Shown piece by piece: positions 1-6,957 of a stretch of 64,000 nt of DNA. Both the position numbers and the translations under genes were made by a program. The stretch is from assembly GCF_041270065.1 (NCBI RefSeq), contig NZ_CP065958.1:4464001-4528000 (forward strand), written 5' to 3'. Within the stretch, counting starts at the first letter, position 1. Every line of letters begins with the position of its first letter. The notes beneath the pieces were generated by a model. The model had not been told where the DNA came from. It did not search any database and saw only the letters and a program-made list of their open reading frames with translations. The stretch is from Streptomyces fradiae. GTDB lineage: Bacteria; Actinomycetota; Actinomycetes; Streptomycetales; Streptomycetaceae.

Positions 1-2
1 CG

Positions 3-185
3 TTGATCGGCGCAGGAACGGATCGGCTTCGCACCACAGCCCTCACCTGGGCCGAGATCGTCACCGGGATAGGCGACGAGGTCTCTCCTGAGAACGCGGT
101 CGACCTCCTTGAGCGTCTGGCGGCCTTGGCCGGCAGGCGCGCGGAGGAGGGCCTGACCCTGTACTGCTGGTACTGGGCGCCCTGA
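3..185 (+). CDS. C-terminal end of a hypothetical protein, cut by the window edge
   Basis: The frame is already open at the first base and closes with TGA at 183-185, so this is probably the tail of a longer gene that begins outside the window. The visible part is about 60 residues with an amphipathic segment (AVDLLERLAALAGRRAEEG) and an aromatic tail ending CWYWAP. No family can be assigned from this fragment. It converges on the DUF397 gene. Confidence 0.45.
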   Translation: MIGAGTDRLRTTALTWAEIVTGIGDEVSPENAVDLLERLAALAGRRAEEGLTLYCWYWAP

Positions 186-196
186 CCCCTCAGGCC

Positions 197-403
197 TCAG
201 ATCCCGCGCCGCACCGCCTCGACGAAGGGCGCCCAGGCGGCGGCGGTGAGGACGAGGACGGGGCCGGTGGGGCGCGTGGAGTCGCGGACGGGGACCAAGC
301 CGGCGGCGTTGACGGCGACTTCGAGGCAGTTGCCGCCGGAGGTGTTGCTGTAGCTGCTCTTACGCCAGGTCGCGGCGCTCAGATCGATCCGGCTGCTTGC
401 CAT
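197..403 (-). CDS. DUF397 domain protein
   Basis: A 68-residue protein with the DUF397 signature: a W-x-KSSYS motif near the N-terminus (TWRKSSYSNTSGGNCLEV), a central V-RDST, and a C-terminal W-x-x-F-V segment. In Streptomyces, DUF397 proteins are encoded next to XRE/DUF5753 regulators and are thought to act as their small partners in development and antibiotic control (whiJ/abaA-type loci). The ATG at 403 lies inside the 3' end of the XRE gene, a 44-base overlap that argues for translational coupling. An earlier in-frame ATG at 424 is possible, but the ATG at 403 fits the family length. Confidence 0.85.
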   Translation of the reverse strand: MASSRIDLSAATWRKSSYSNTSGGNCLEVAVNAAGLVPVRDSTRPTGPVLVLTAAAWAPFVEAVRRGI

Positions 404-1238
404 TTCGGTAACCCTCTGCCGCATCCTCGAGCAGGGCGAGGGACGCCTCCAGCGGCGAGGCGGCGGCCCTCAAGAGATCGTACGACCTCCGATACTGCTT
501 CACGAGGGCCGGATCGTCGACGGTATTTCCGTGGTGCTGGCCCTCCATGTAGACGAGCGGAGGCGCGTCCGCGAAGTCGAGGATCATGGCGTTGCACAGC
601 ATCAGGGGGTGCGCCCCGGAGGTCCACGGGAGGATCTGTGCAAAGATCCGGCCGCGCCTGATCAGGGCGGCGATGTGGTCGAGTTGGTCGGCCATCTGGG
701 GGCCGGGCATGACCGGCAGTCGCAGCAGGGACTCGTGCAGGACGACCGTGTACTCGGGCTGCTTGTGGTCCCGTTCGAAGAGCTCGGCGCGCTCAAGGCG
801 GCCGGTGATCTTCTTCTCGATCTCCTCGGGCAGTTCCTGCGACCACTCGCCCCGGAACAGCGCTCGCATGTACGGGGCGGTCTGGAGGAGGCCCGGGAGC
901 ACGGTCGGCGCCCACTCTTCGATCGTCGTGGCGCGCTTCTCCGCCTCCAGCACGCGTTCGAAGTACGGCGCATGACCCTTCAGTCTCGCCTCGCGAGCGT
1001 CGTCGCAGCGCCGTTCGAAGAAGCCGTCCGTTTTGAGCTCGCGGTCCACGTGCCTGGCCAGGTCCAGCGGCATACTGCGCTCGCCGCGTTCGATCTCGCT
1101 CAGATACGTGATGCCGTAGAAGCTGCCCTCGACCAGTTTCTTCAACGTCAGGCCGGCCTCCTCCCTCTTGAAGCGCAGCTCCTTCCCGTAGAACTGCGGA
1201 ACACCCGCCGAGCCGTCGATTTCCTTGCGCGCAGCCAC
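360..1238 (-). CDS. XRE-family regulator with DUF5753 domain (WhiJ-like)
   Basis: About 292 residues from the GTG at 1238. The N-terminal helix-turn-helix (ELRFKREEAGLTLKKLV, then YLSEIERGERS) binds DNA. The rest is a DUF5753 sensor-like domain with the usual APTVLPGLLQT and YMRALF segments and a C-terminal AAASPLEAS-type helix. It overlaps the DUF397 gene downstream and is divergent from a small gene and an ATP-binding gene, which is the classic three-part whiJ/abaA-like arrangement. The frame extends further upstream, but that part reads like non-coding sequence, so the GTG was chosen. The ligand and target are unknown. Confidence 0.85.
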   Translation of the reverse strand: MAARKEIDGSAGVPQFYGKELRFKREEAGLTLKKLVEGSFYGITYLSEIERGERSMPLDLARHVDRELKTDGFFERRCDDAREARLKGHAPYFERVLEAEKRATTIEEWAPTVLPGLLQTAPYMRALFRGEWSQELPEEIEKKITGRLERAELFERDHKQPEYTVVLHESLLRLPVMPGPQMADQLDHIAALIRRGRIFAQILPWTSGAHPLMLCNAMILDFADAPPLVYMEGQHHGNTVDDPALVKQYRRSYDLLRAAASPLEASLALLEDAAEGYRNGKQPDRSERRDLA

Positions 1239-1354
1239 CGTTGACCGCCTTTCGCACCTTGCTTCGTGGAGCGGGAAACCCTTCCACGGTAGGGCCAGGA
1301 GGCGGCAGCGTGTGAGGGGTTCGTCACTCCTGGCTACGAAAGGTGACATTCCCC

Positions 1355-1564
1355 ATGACCCCCACGAACGACGACATCCGACCCGACATCGATGCATTGC
1401 GCGGCGCGCTCGCAGCTCACGGCATCACCCTGCCCTCCCTCGGCGTGGACCCGGTCACGCTCGCCGGGACGCACATCCGGCCCCCGCTCGTCGCGCTCGG
1501 GAACTGCACCGTGGCGAGTGCGCGCCAGCTGACCGCCGTGCTGCGGAAGGCGGCCGGCGGGTGA
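1355..1564 (+). CDS. small hypothetical protein beside an anti-sigma-like ATPase
   Basis: A 69-residue protein starting MTPTNDDIRPDID, 12 bases after a GAAAGG ribosome-binding site. The middle has PSLGVDPVTLAG and the C-terminus VASARQLTAVLRKAA. No enzyme motif or membrane segment is visible. Its stop overlaps the GTG of the next gene as GTGA, so the two were probably translated together. Small proteins of this kind occur beside ATP-binding genes in whiJ-type loci, but no function is known. Confidence 0.6.
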   Translation: MTPTNDDIRPDIDALRGALAAHGITLPSLGVDPVTLAGTHIRPPLVALGNCTVASARQLTAVLRKAAGG

Positions 1565-1957
1565 GGCTGCCGTTCGCGGTCGACCTCCTGGCCATTCCGA
1601 AGGCGGTTCCGGAGGTGCGGCGGATGCTGGTCGGGGACGAGTTGCGGCTCTGTGTGAGCGAGTTGCTGACGAACGTCATTCAGCACGTCGGCGAAGGCGC
1701 GCCCGTGACCGTACGGGTGACCGCCGCGCACTCCGGTGCGGTACGGCTCGCGGTCACCGATCCGGACCCGCGGGTGTGGCCCGTACTGCGGCAGGCGGGG
1801 GAGGGGGCTGGGGTTGGTGGAGGCGGTGGCGGTGCGGTGGGGGGTGGAGCAGGGGCCGTGCGGGAAGACGGTGTGGTGCGAGCTGCGTGGCGGCGGACCA
1901 CCGGAACGGCCCCAGCGTCATGGAGTCCCCTCCGAAGGGACTTCTATGGGAGCCTGA
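1561..1957 (+). pseudogene. RsbW-like ATP-binding (HATPase_c) protein, frameshifted
   Basis: The first 80 or so codons encode a typical Streptomyces ATP-binding regulatory kinase: FAVDLLAIPKAVPEVR, then the N-box ELLTNVIQHV and the G1-like DPDPR. The conserved G2 region GRGLGLVEAVAVRWGVEQ and the C-terminal KTVWCEL are encoded in the next frame. The switch lies in a G-rich run at about 1795-1807; removing one G restores one continuous protein ending at the TGA at 1955-1957. Unshifted, the frame continues as a meaningless glycine-rich tail to 1965. Either the gene is broken or the run holds a sequencing error. The family acts as an anti-sigma factor or small signalling kinase. Confidence 0.75.
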
Positions 1958-1996
1958 GCGCATGAACGGCGATCTCGACGAAGGGAGCGAAGCGGC

Positions 1997-2368
1997 ATGA
2001 GTCAGCCCGCCCACAACCCCGCCGCCGTACCACAGCCGCCCGTGCAGGCCGAGGCGATCCGTTCCGCGCTCGCCCAGGTTGCCCCTCACCTGCTTCCGCA
2101 GTTCGATCAGGATCGGGCGGCCGCCACCGCGCGCGCCCGCGCGGAGACGTCGGCGACACCACTGCGGGTGTTCGCAGAGGCCTGGGCGGTCGAGGTCGCC
2201 ATCGCCCGGCACCCCGAGACTGCGGCCCGGCTGCGCGAGTTGGAGGCGGCCGCCGAGGAAGCCGCCGACCCGCCCGCCGCACTCGGTATCGCCGCCGAGA
2301 TCAGTGGTATCCGCCGTGCTGCCGCAGTCGAGGCCGGCCTCGCCACGGGCGGCGGGTCCAGCCGGTGA
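1997..2368 (+). CDS. DUF6247 family protein, possible antitoxin partner
   Basis: A 123-residue, Ala/Arg-rich, largely helical protein. The pattern A-L-A-Q-V-A-P-x-L-L-P-x-F-x-x-D, followed by PLRVFAEAWAVEVAIARHP and a helical ARLRELE, is how I recognise DUF6247. It follows the broken ATPase gene by 39 bases and overlaps the next gene by four bases (GTGA), so the pair is probably co-translated. DUF6247 members commonly precede a small toxin-like protein. That supports an antitoxin role by context, but nothing in the sequence proves DNA binding. Confidence 0.65.
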   Translation: MSQPAHNPAAVPQPPVQAEAIRSALAQVAPHLLPQFDQDRAAATARARAETSATPLRVFAEAWAVEVAIARHPETAARLRELEAAAEEAADPPAALGIAAEISGIRRAAAVEAGLATGGGSSR

Positions 2369-2640
2369 CCGATGAGTGGATGTGGGACTACGCGTTCCAG
2401 GCCGAGGATCAGGTCAGCTATCCCAAGCTGGTCCGCGACGAGGTGAAGGCCCTCGCTGACCAGATCGTCGACCTTGCCAACCTCGGCATCGACCCCTCCG
2501 AGCTCGGTGAGCCCACCCCCGGCACCGCCCGTCGGCACACGCTGCCGTGCGGCGGCTGGTTCGAGACCCAGGCTCTTCCCCGACTGAGGCCGCGGCTGAT
2601 CGCCGTGGTGCTGATCGTGCCGCCACCGCACCTGCTCTGA
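2365..2640 (+). CDS. small toxin-like partner of the DUF6247 protein
   Basis: A 91-residue product from a GTG overlapping the previous stop. The start TDEWMWDYAF followed by a helix (VRDEVKALADQIVDLANL) resembles small RelE/ParE-like or uncharacterised toxins next to DUF6247 genes. The usual C-terminal beta-strand core with a basic tail is poorly kept: the last 35 residues (GGWFETQALPRLRPRLIAVVLIVPPPHLL, shown here in part) look like a shifted or decayed end. It may therefore be an inactive relict. No catalytic residue can be named with confidence. Confidence 0.45.
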   Translation: MTDEWMWDYAFQAEDQVSYPKLVRDEVKALADQIVDLANLGIDPSELGEPTPGTARRHTLPCGGWFETQALPRLRPRLIAVVLIVPPPHLL

Positions 2641-2675
2641 ACGCGGTGGTCGCGAGCCGCGCCACCATGTGCGGT

Positions 2676-2901
2676 ATGACCGAGCACTCCCCCGAGTACA
2701 CCCGCGCCCTGGACAACGCCGAGCCTGGGCATCCTGGAGCCGCTGCGCGGTCAGCTGCGGATCGCGCTGCACAACGGCGTGACCAAGGAGGAGATCGTCG
2801 AGGCGTTCATCCAGATGGCCGTGTACGCCGGTGTGGCCCGGGCCTTCGACAGCTACGCCGTGGCGCGCGAGGTCTTCGCCGAGTACGACGAGAAAGCCTG
2901 A
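2676..2901 (+). pseudogene. carboxymuconolactone decarboxylase-family remnant
   Basis: The 5' part from ATG 2676 encodes MTEHSPEYTRALDNAE, the normal beginning of a CMD-family protein. After about 2720 the recognisable sequence continues in another frame as LEPLRGQLRIALHNGVTKEE, then EAFIQMAVYAGVARAFDSYA and a tail ending at the TGA at 2899-2901. The central half of the family, including the CxxC-containing helix, is missing, so an internal deletion with a frame change has left a fused relict of about 75 codons. It sits at the edge of the accessory toxin-like pair. Confidence 0.65.
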
Positions 2902-2910
2902 CGGGCGACC

Positions 2911-3312
2911 TCACCCCGCCGTCAGCGAACCCAGCGCCGCCCGCAGCCGCGCCCCCGCCTCCTCGGCGACCGGCGCCAGCTCCGGGCGGCCCGTCACCGA
3001 CACCATCAGCTGCGGGTCCATCGCCTCGACGACGGTGCGGCCCGGGTCGCCGTCGGCGCTCCGGACCACCACGTTGCACGGCAGGAGCAGGCCGATGTGG
3101 CGGTCCGCCTGCAGGGCGCGGTGGGCGAGGGGCGGGTTGCAGGCGCCGAGGATGAGGTAGTCCTCGATGTCGGCGCCGATCTTCGCCTTCAGGGTCGCCT
3201 GGACGTCGATCTCGGTGAGGATGCCGAAGCCCTGCTCGGCGAGGGCCGCGCGCACGCGGTCGACGGCGTCCGCGAAGGGGAGGTCGAGGGTGACGGGGAT
3301 GCCGTAGTCCAT
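2911..3312 (-). CDS. DUF302 domain protein
   Basis: A 133-residue soluble protein typical of DUF302: alternating helices and strands, with GFGILTEIDVQATLKAKIG, LGACNPPLAHRAL and LLPCNVVV as landmarks. The fold is known but its activity is not. DUF302 genes are often found in sulfur, redox or metal-stress contexts. Here a near-perfect CsoR-type operator lies 28 bases upstream of the start (3340-3355), which links the gene to copper or a related CsoR-family signal. It is transcribed away from the neighbouring hypothetical gene's promoter region. Confidence 0.85.
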   Translation of the reverse strand: MDYGIPVTLDLPFADAVDRVRAALAEQGFGILTEIDVQATLKAKIGADIEDYLILGACNPPLAHRALQADRHIGLLLPCNVVVRSADGDPGRTVVEAMDPQLMVSVTGRPELAPVAEEAGARLRAALGSLTAG

Positions 3313-3339
3313 GGTGTGGGGTGCTCCAGTCGTCGCGTC

Positions 3340-3355
3340 ATACCCGCCCGGGTAT
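3340..3355. promoter_or_regulatory. CsoR-family-type operator upstream of the DUF302 gene
   Basis: ATACCCGCCCGGGTAT is a perfect inverted repeat: 7-base arms with two bases between them. It matches the TACCC...GGGTA pattern of CsoR-family sites and resembles the copper operators at 18477, 21677 and 21757. It sits 28 bases before the DUF302 start codon. Regulator identity is inferred from pattern only. Confidence 0.6.
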
Positions 3356-3383
3356 ACGGGCCGGGTACCGGAACCCCATCACC

Positions 3384-3806
3384 TCAGACCACGATCCGGC
3401 AGTAGAGCCGCAGCCCGGGATCCGCCAATTCGCCCAGCCGGCCCAACCACGAGGCCAGCTCGTCCGCGTCCGCGCCGACGTGGAACTCCTCCGCCCGCGC
3501 CCACTCCGCCGCCACGTCCGCGAGCCGCTCGCGCCCGGCCGTCCGTATCGCGTCGCGCAGTTCGTCTGTCACGGTGAGCAGGAAGACCGCCCCGTCCTCG
3601 GGGTCGGAGAGGAGACCGGCCTGGCGCGGTTGCGCCGCGACCGTCTCGTAGGGCAGGTCGCGCAGCAGCGCTTCCGCGCGCCCGAGGAGGACGGCGGGCT
3701 CGACGCCCTTGGTGGGCAGGGTGGCCAGGCCGACGGCCTCCGGGCCTTCCTCGAAGGCGTCCAGTGCCGTCGCGTCGTCGGGCGCGGCGAAGTAGTCGAA
3801 CAGCAT
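3384..3806 (-). CDS. hypothetical protein
   Basis: A 140-residue acidic protein beginning MLFDYFAAPDDATALDAFEEGP. The sequence has an alternating helical pattern with LLGRAEALLRDLPYETV, LSDPEDGAVFLLTVTDELRD and a C-terminal PGLRLYCRIVV strand. Homologues of this type occur widely in Streptomyces as single-domain cytoplasmic proteins, but I know of no function. No signal peptide, membrane segment or catalytic motif is visible. It lies between the DUF302 and PIG-L genes on the same strand with separate spacing. Confidence 0.7.
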   Translation of the reverse strand: MLFDYFAAPDDATALDAFEEGPEAVGLATLPTKGVEPAVLLGRAEALLRDLPYETVAAQPRQAGLLSDPEDGAVFLLTVTDELRDAIRTAGRERLADVAAEWARAEEFHVGADADELASWLGRLGELADPGLRLYCRIVV

Positions 3807-3882
3807 GCGGTCATGCTGGCAGCCACCACTGACATCGGGCCCGGGCCGCCCGGGCCGCCCGGGCCCGCCCGGCCCAGGCGCG

Positions 3883-4635
3883 TCAGTCGATGTGGACGAT
3901 CTGGAACGCCTCCGCCATCCGCCCCGCCGGCAGGCCGCCCGCCCGCGCGTGTTCGCTCAGCCAGTCCCGTAGCAGCCCCGACAGGTCGTCGAAGTGGGCG
4001 GTCTGTGAGGTGTGGATGCGGAGGGCCTCGACCTTGCGGTCGAAGACGGGGGTGACGTCCACGTACTGGTTGGGGGTCGGGCCGGTCATCAGCCACAGCT
4101 CGTGGACGATCCAGGGCTCCAGGCCCTCCTCCCTCAGCAGCTCGGCGTGGGCGAAGGGGTTGCGGGCCTCGGGGTAGATCGCGCGCAGGCAGGCCTCGCC
4201 GACGGCGCGGTGGTCGGGGTGGAGGTCGGCCGCGCGCGCCCAGTTGATCTCGGGGGAGGGCACGATGCACCGCTGCGGCCGCACCTCGCGGATCACCCGG
4301 CACAGGTCGCGCCGGAGCTGCACATCCGCCTCGACGAAGCTGTCGGGGTAGCCGAGGAAGCGCACGTCCGCGACGCCGCTGAGCTTGGCGGAGTGCATCT
4401 GCTCGGCGCGGCGCAGGTCCGCCATGGCCTGGCGGGGGAGCAGGGGGTCGTAACCGCCGGCGCCGCCGTCCGTCACGATGCAGTACGTGACGCGGGTGCC
4501 GCGCTCGATCCACTGCATGACGGTGCCGCTCACGCAGAACTCGATGTCGTCCGGGTGCGCGGCCACCACCAGCAGCGATTGCGGCGCACTGCGCACGGTC
4601 GGGTCGGTCGCGAAGTCGGTCTCCAAGTCCTCCAT
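3883..4635 (-). CDS. PIG-L (LmbE-like) zinc deacetylase
   Basis: About 250 residues from the ATG at 4635 (MEDLETDF); the frame extends upstream without coding character. The Zn-binding AHPDD motif occurs near residue 25 and the second metal motif HPDH near residue 135, both diagnostic of PIG-L N-acetylglucosaminide deacetylases, the family that includes MshB of mycothiol synthesis. The protein is cytoplasmic and of normal length. It is divergent from the asparagine synthetase gene, with 152 bases between starts, and so shares a control region with the block containing an MshA-like glycosyltransferase. PIG-L proteins are common in Streptomyces, so membership in that pathway is an inference. 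Confidence 0.85.
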   Translation of the reverse strand: MEDLETDFATDPTVRSAPQSLLVVAAHPDDIEFCVSGTVMQWIERGTRVTYCIVTDGGAGGYDPLLPRQAMADLRRAEQMHSAKLSGVADVRFLGYPDSFVEADVQLRRDLCRVIREVRPQRCIVPSPEINWARAADLHPDHRAVGEACLRAIYPEARNPFAHAELLREEGLEPWIVHELWLMTGPTPNQYVDVTPVFDRKVEALRIHTSQTAHFDDLSGLLRDWLSEHARAGGLPAGRMAEAFQIVHID

Positions 4636-4751
4636 AAGGCCAGCCTGTTGGCGTGGCGGGGGCGTCGCAAGGCCAAGTCCTGGCGTGAACCGGACATGGC
4701 ACTTACGCGCCATCCAAAAACTTGGTAGATTCAAATCATTGGTAAGGCAAG

Positions 4752-4766
4752 TTGACGTGTGGTCAA
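4752..4766. promoter_or_regulatory. inverted repeat between PIG-L and asnB
   Basis: TTGACGTGTGGTCAA has 5-base arms (TTGAC/GTCAA) and a 5-base centre, ending 21 bases before the asnB start. The surrounding 4715-4760 stretch is unusually AT-rich for this genome and probably holds the divergent promoters. A GGAGG site at 4774-4778 precedes the ATG at 4788. The binding protein is unknown; the LuxR-type regulators at 12.3-14.7 kb are candidates. Confidence 0.4.
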
Positions 4767-4787
4767 GTGATCCGGAGGCGACCGGCA

Positions 4788-6599
4788 ATGTGCAGGATTC
4801 TCGGCTCCCTCGCCGCAGGCGCAGGCACGGACGCGGCCCGTCCCGACCCGGCCGAACTCGCCGCGGTCTCCGCCCGCCAGCGGCACGGCGGCCCCGACGA
4901 GCACCAGGTGCTCAGCGGCCCCGGCTGGTCGCTCGGCTGCGACCGGCTCGCCGTCACCGACCCGTGCGGCGGCACCCAGCCGTACCGCCTGCCGCACCTC
5001 CCCGGCATCCTCGCCGTGCTCAACGGCGAGATCTACAACCACGCCGAACTGCGCCGCCGCCTCGCCGCCCGCGGCCACCGCTTCCCCGACCGCTGCGACG
5101 GCACGCTGCTGCCCGCGCTGTACGCCGAGTACGGGCCGGCCTTCGCCGAGCACCTGGACGGGATGTTCGCGGTGGCCGTCCTCGACCTGCGGCCCGGAAG
5201 CGCCCAACTCGTCCTCGCTGTCGACGACATGGGCATGAAGCCGATCCACCTCCACCACGACCCGTACGACGGGACGACCCGCTTCGCGTCCGAGATCCCG
5301 GCGCTGCTCGCGTTCGAGGGGGTGCGGATCGCGCCGCGCGAGGACGCGCTCGACACGGTGCTCGCCACCCGTACCTCGTACACCTCCCAGACCGCCCTCG
5401 ACGGCATCAGCGTCCTGCCGCCCGGCGCGACCGCGCTCGTACGGCCGGGGCGCGCCCCCGTCGTACGGCGGCGGGCCCCGTACGCGGCGGCGGCGCCGTT
5501 CGGCGACACGCAGGACGTGCTGCGGCACGAGGTGCGGCGGCTCGCCACCGCCGACGCGCCGGTGTGCGCGATCACCAGCGGCGGGCTCGACTCCGGACTC
5601 GTCACGGCGCTCGCCGCCGAGCACGCGCGCGAGACGGACGCGCCGCCGCTGCACACCTTCCACCTCACCTACCGCGGCAAGTGGCCCGACTCGGAGGCGG
5701 CGTACGCCCGTTCCGTCGCCCGCCGGGCCCGGACCGTGCACCACGAGGTCACCGTCGACCCCACCGAGATCCCCTCCCTGCTCACCCGCACGGTCCGGCA
5801 CCTCGGGCAGCCCAACGCCGACCCCATCACCCTCTCCACCTACGCCCTCTTCCGGGCGGTGCGCGAGAACGGCTTCACCGTCGCGCTCTCCGGGGACGGC
5901 GCGGACGAGCTCTTCGGCGGGTACGACCGGATGCGGGCCGCGCTCACGGCGCCGCCCGGCGTGGACTGGGCGGGCGCGTACGCGGACGCGCTGTCGGCGG
6001 CGCCGCGGCTGCTGCGGGAGCACCTGTACACGTCCTCGTACGCCGCCTTCATCGCCGACCAGGGGTCGGCGGCCGACCGCATCGAGCAGGAGCTCCGCTC
6101 CGCGGAGGGGGATCGGTTGTCGGTCGTGTCCGCCTTCGAGACGCGGTGGCGGCTGCCCGCGTACCACCTGCGGCGGGTCGACCACCTGTCCATGGCGTGG
6201 GCGGTGGAGGCGCGCATGCCGTTCTGCCAGCCGGGCGTGGTCGCGCACGCGCGCGAGCTGCCGGTGGGCGAGCGGACGGGGAAGCGGGCGCTGTACGAGG
6301 CGGGGGCGGAGCTCCTCCCGGCGGGCGTCCTGAAGCGGCCCAAGCAGCCGTTCACGCTGCCGATCGCGGCGATGATCGCGCCGGGCGGACCGTTGCTCGA
6401 CACGGTGCGGGAGCTGCTCTCGCCGGCGCGGCTCGTCCTTGGCGGGAAGGTGCGGGCGGACCGGGTGAACCGGCTGTTGGCGCGGCACCTGGAGCGGCCG
6501 AACCAGCACGTGGCGCTGGCGCTGTGGGGGGTGGCGGTGCATGAGCTGTGGGCGGAGGTTGTGCAGGGGATGCGGATACCGGTGGGTTGTGCGGCGTGA
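4788..6599 (+). CDS. asnB: asparagine synthase (glutamine-hydrolysing), AsnB type
   Basis: A 603-residue two-domain enzyme. Cys2 directly after the initiator Met (MCRILGS) is the N-terminal glutaminase nucleophile, followed by RQRHGGPDE and NGEIYNHAELR of the glutaminase domain. The synthetase domain carries the pyrophosphate loop SGGLDSG at about residue 265 and LSGDGADELFGGYDR further on. AsnB-type enzymes transfer ammonia from glutamine to an adenylated carboxylate. In secondary-metabolite loci they make amides other than asparagine. This copy begins a same-strand series with PrpF-like, SDR, aaRS-like and MshA-like genes, so a specialised amidation is plausible. The start is set by Cys2 and a GGAGG site. 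Confidence 0.93.
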   Translation: MCRILGSLAAGAGTDAARPDPAELAAVSARQRHGGPDEHQVLSGPGWSLGCDRLAVTDPCGGTQPYRLPHLPGILAVLNGEIYNHAELRRRLAARGHRFPDRCDGTLLPALYAEYGPAFAEHLDGMFAVAVLDLRPGSAQLVLAVDDMGMKPIHLHHDPYDGTTRFASEIPALLAFEGVRIAPREDALDTVLATRTSYTSQTALDGISVLPPGATALVRPGRAPVVRRRAPYAAAAPFGDTQDVLRHEVRRLATADAPVCAITSGGLDSGLVTALAAEHARETDAPPLHTFHLTYRGKWPDSEAAYARSVARRARTVHHEVTVDPTEIPSLLTRTVRHLGQPNADPITLSTYALFRAVRENGFTVALSGDGADELFGGYDRMRAALTAPPGVDWAGAYADALSAAPRLLREHLYTSSYAAFIADQGSAADRIEQELRSAEGDRLSVVSAFETRWRLPAYHLRRVDHLSMAWAVEARMPFCQPGVVAHARELPVGERTGKRALYEAGAELLPAGVLKRPKQPFTLPIAAMIAPGGPLLDTVRELLSPARLVLGGKVRADRVNRLLARHLERPNQHVALALWGVAVHELWAEVVQGMRIPVGCAA

Positions 6600-6957
6600 G
6601 CTGACGGGACCTTGGCGTCCCGGGCCGGCGTCGGCCCTCGCGGGCCGGGAGGCGCCTTTGGGCGCGGCCCCCGCGGGCGGCGGGTTCGGCCCTGCGGGCC
6701 GGGCGGCACCGGTTGGCGCGGGCGCCGGGGGTGGGACCGCGGGTCCGGCGGGCCCGGCCGCACCGCTAGGCGCGGGTGCTCGGGGCGCGGGGGTACGGGG
6801 GGCGGAGGCGCCGCCGAGGGCGCCGTCCCGTGTAGCCCACCCTCCCCCTGACTTCGTCGGGGGGACCCCCACCGCCCTGCGGGACGAATGCCCACAACGG
6901 GATGGCGGCGAGGGCGCGGGGGCTCGGCCGCAACGGGTTGGCGCGCGAACGCGCGCC
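6600..6957. other. 358-base GC-rich intergenic stretch with palindromes
   Basis: No protein-like frame is present. The first 200 bases are low-complexity runs of GGGCCGG/GCGGGC type. A stem CCCCC (6844-6848) with GGGGG (6859-6864) follows, then half of a dispersed palindromic element (6875-6900). The hairpins may end asnB transcripts or lower readthrough into the next gene. Confidence 0.6.
6875..6900 (-). repeat. half copy of a dispersed palindromic element
   Basis: The 26 bases ending in CCCACAACGG match the right half of the complete elements at 58565-58610 and 58723-58770 with two differences from each. The left half is replaced by an unrelated stem. This looks like a truncated member of an intergenic repeat family. 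Confidence 0.6.

Noticed and set aside
4788..6599. AsnB as a lasso peptide cyclase (C protein)
   Set aside because: It keeps the Cys2 glutaminase domain, and no lasso precursor, B1 or B2 gene is next to it.
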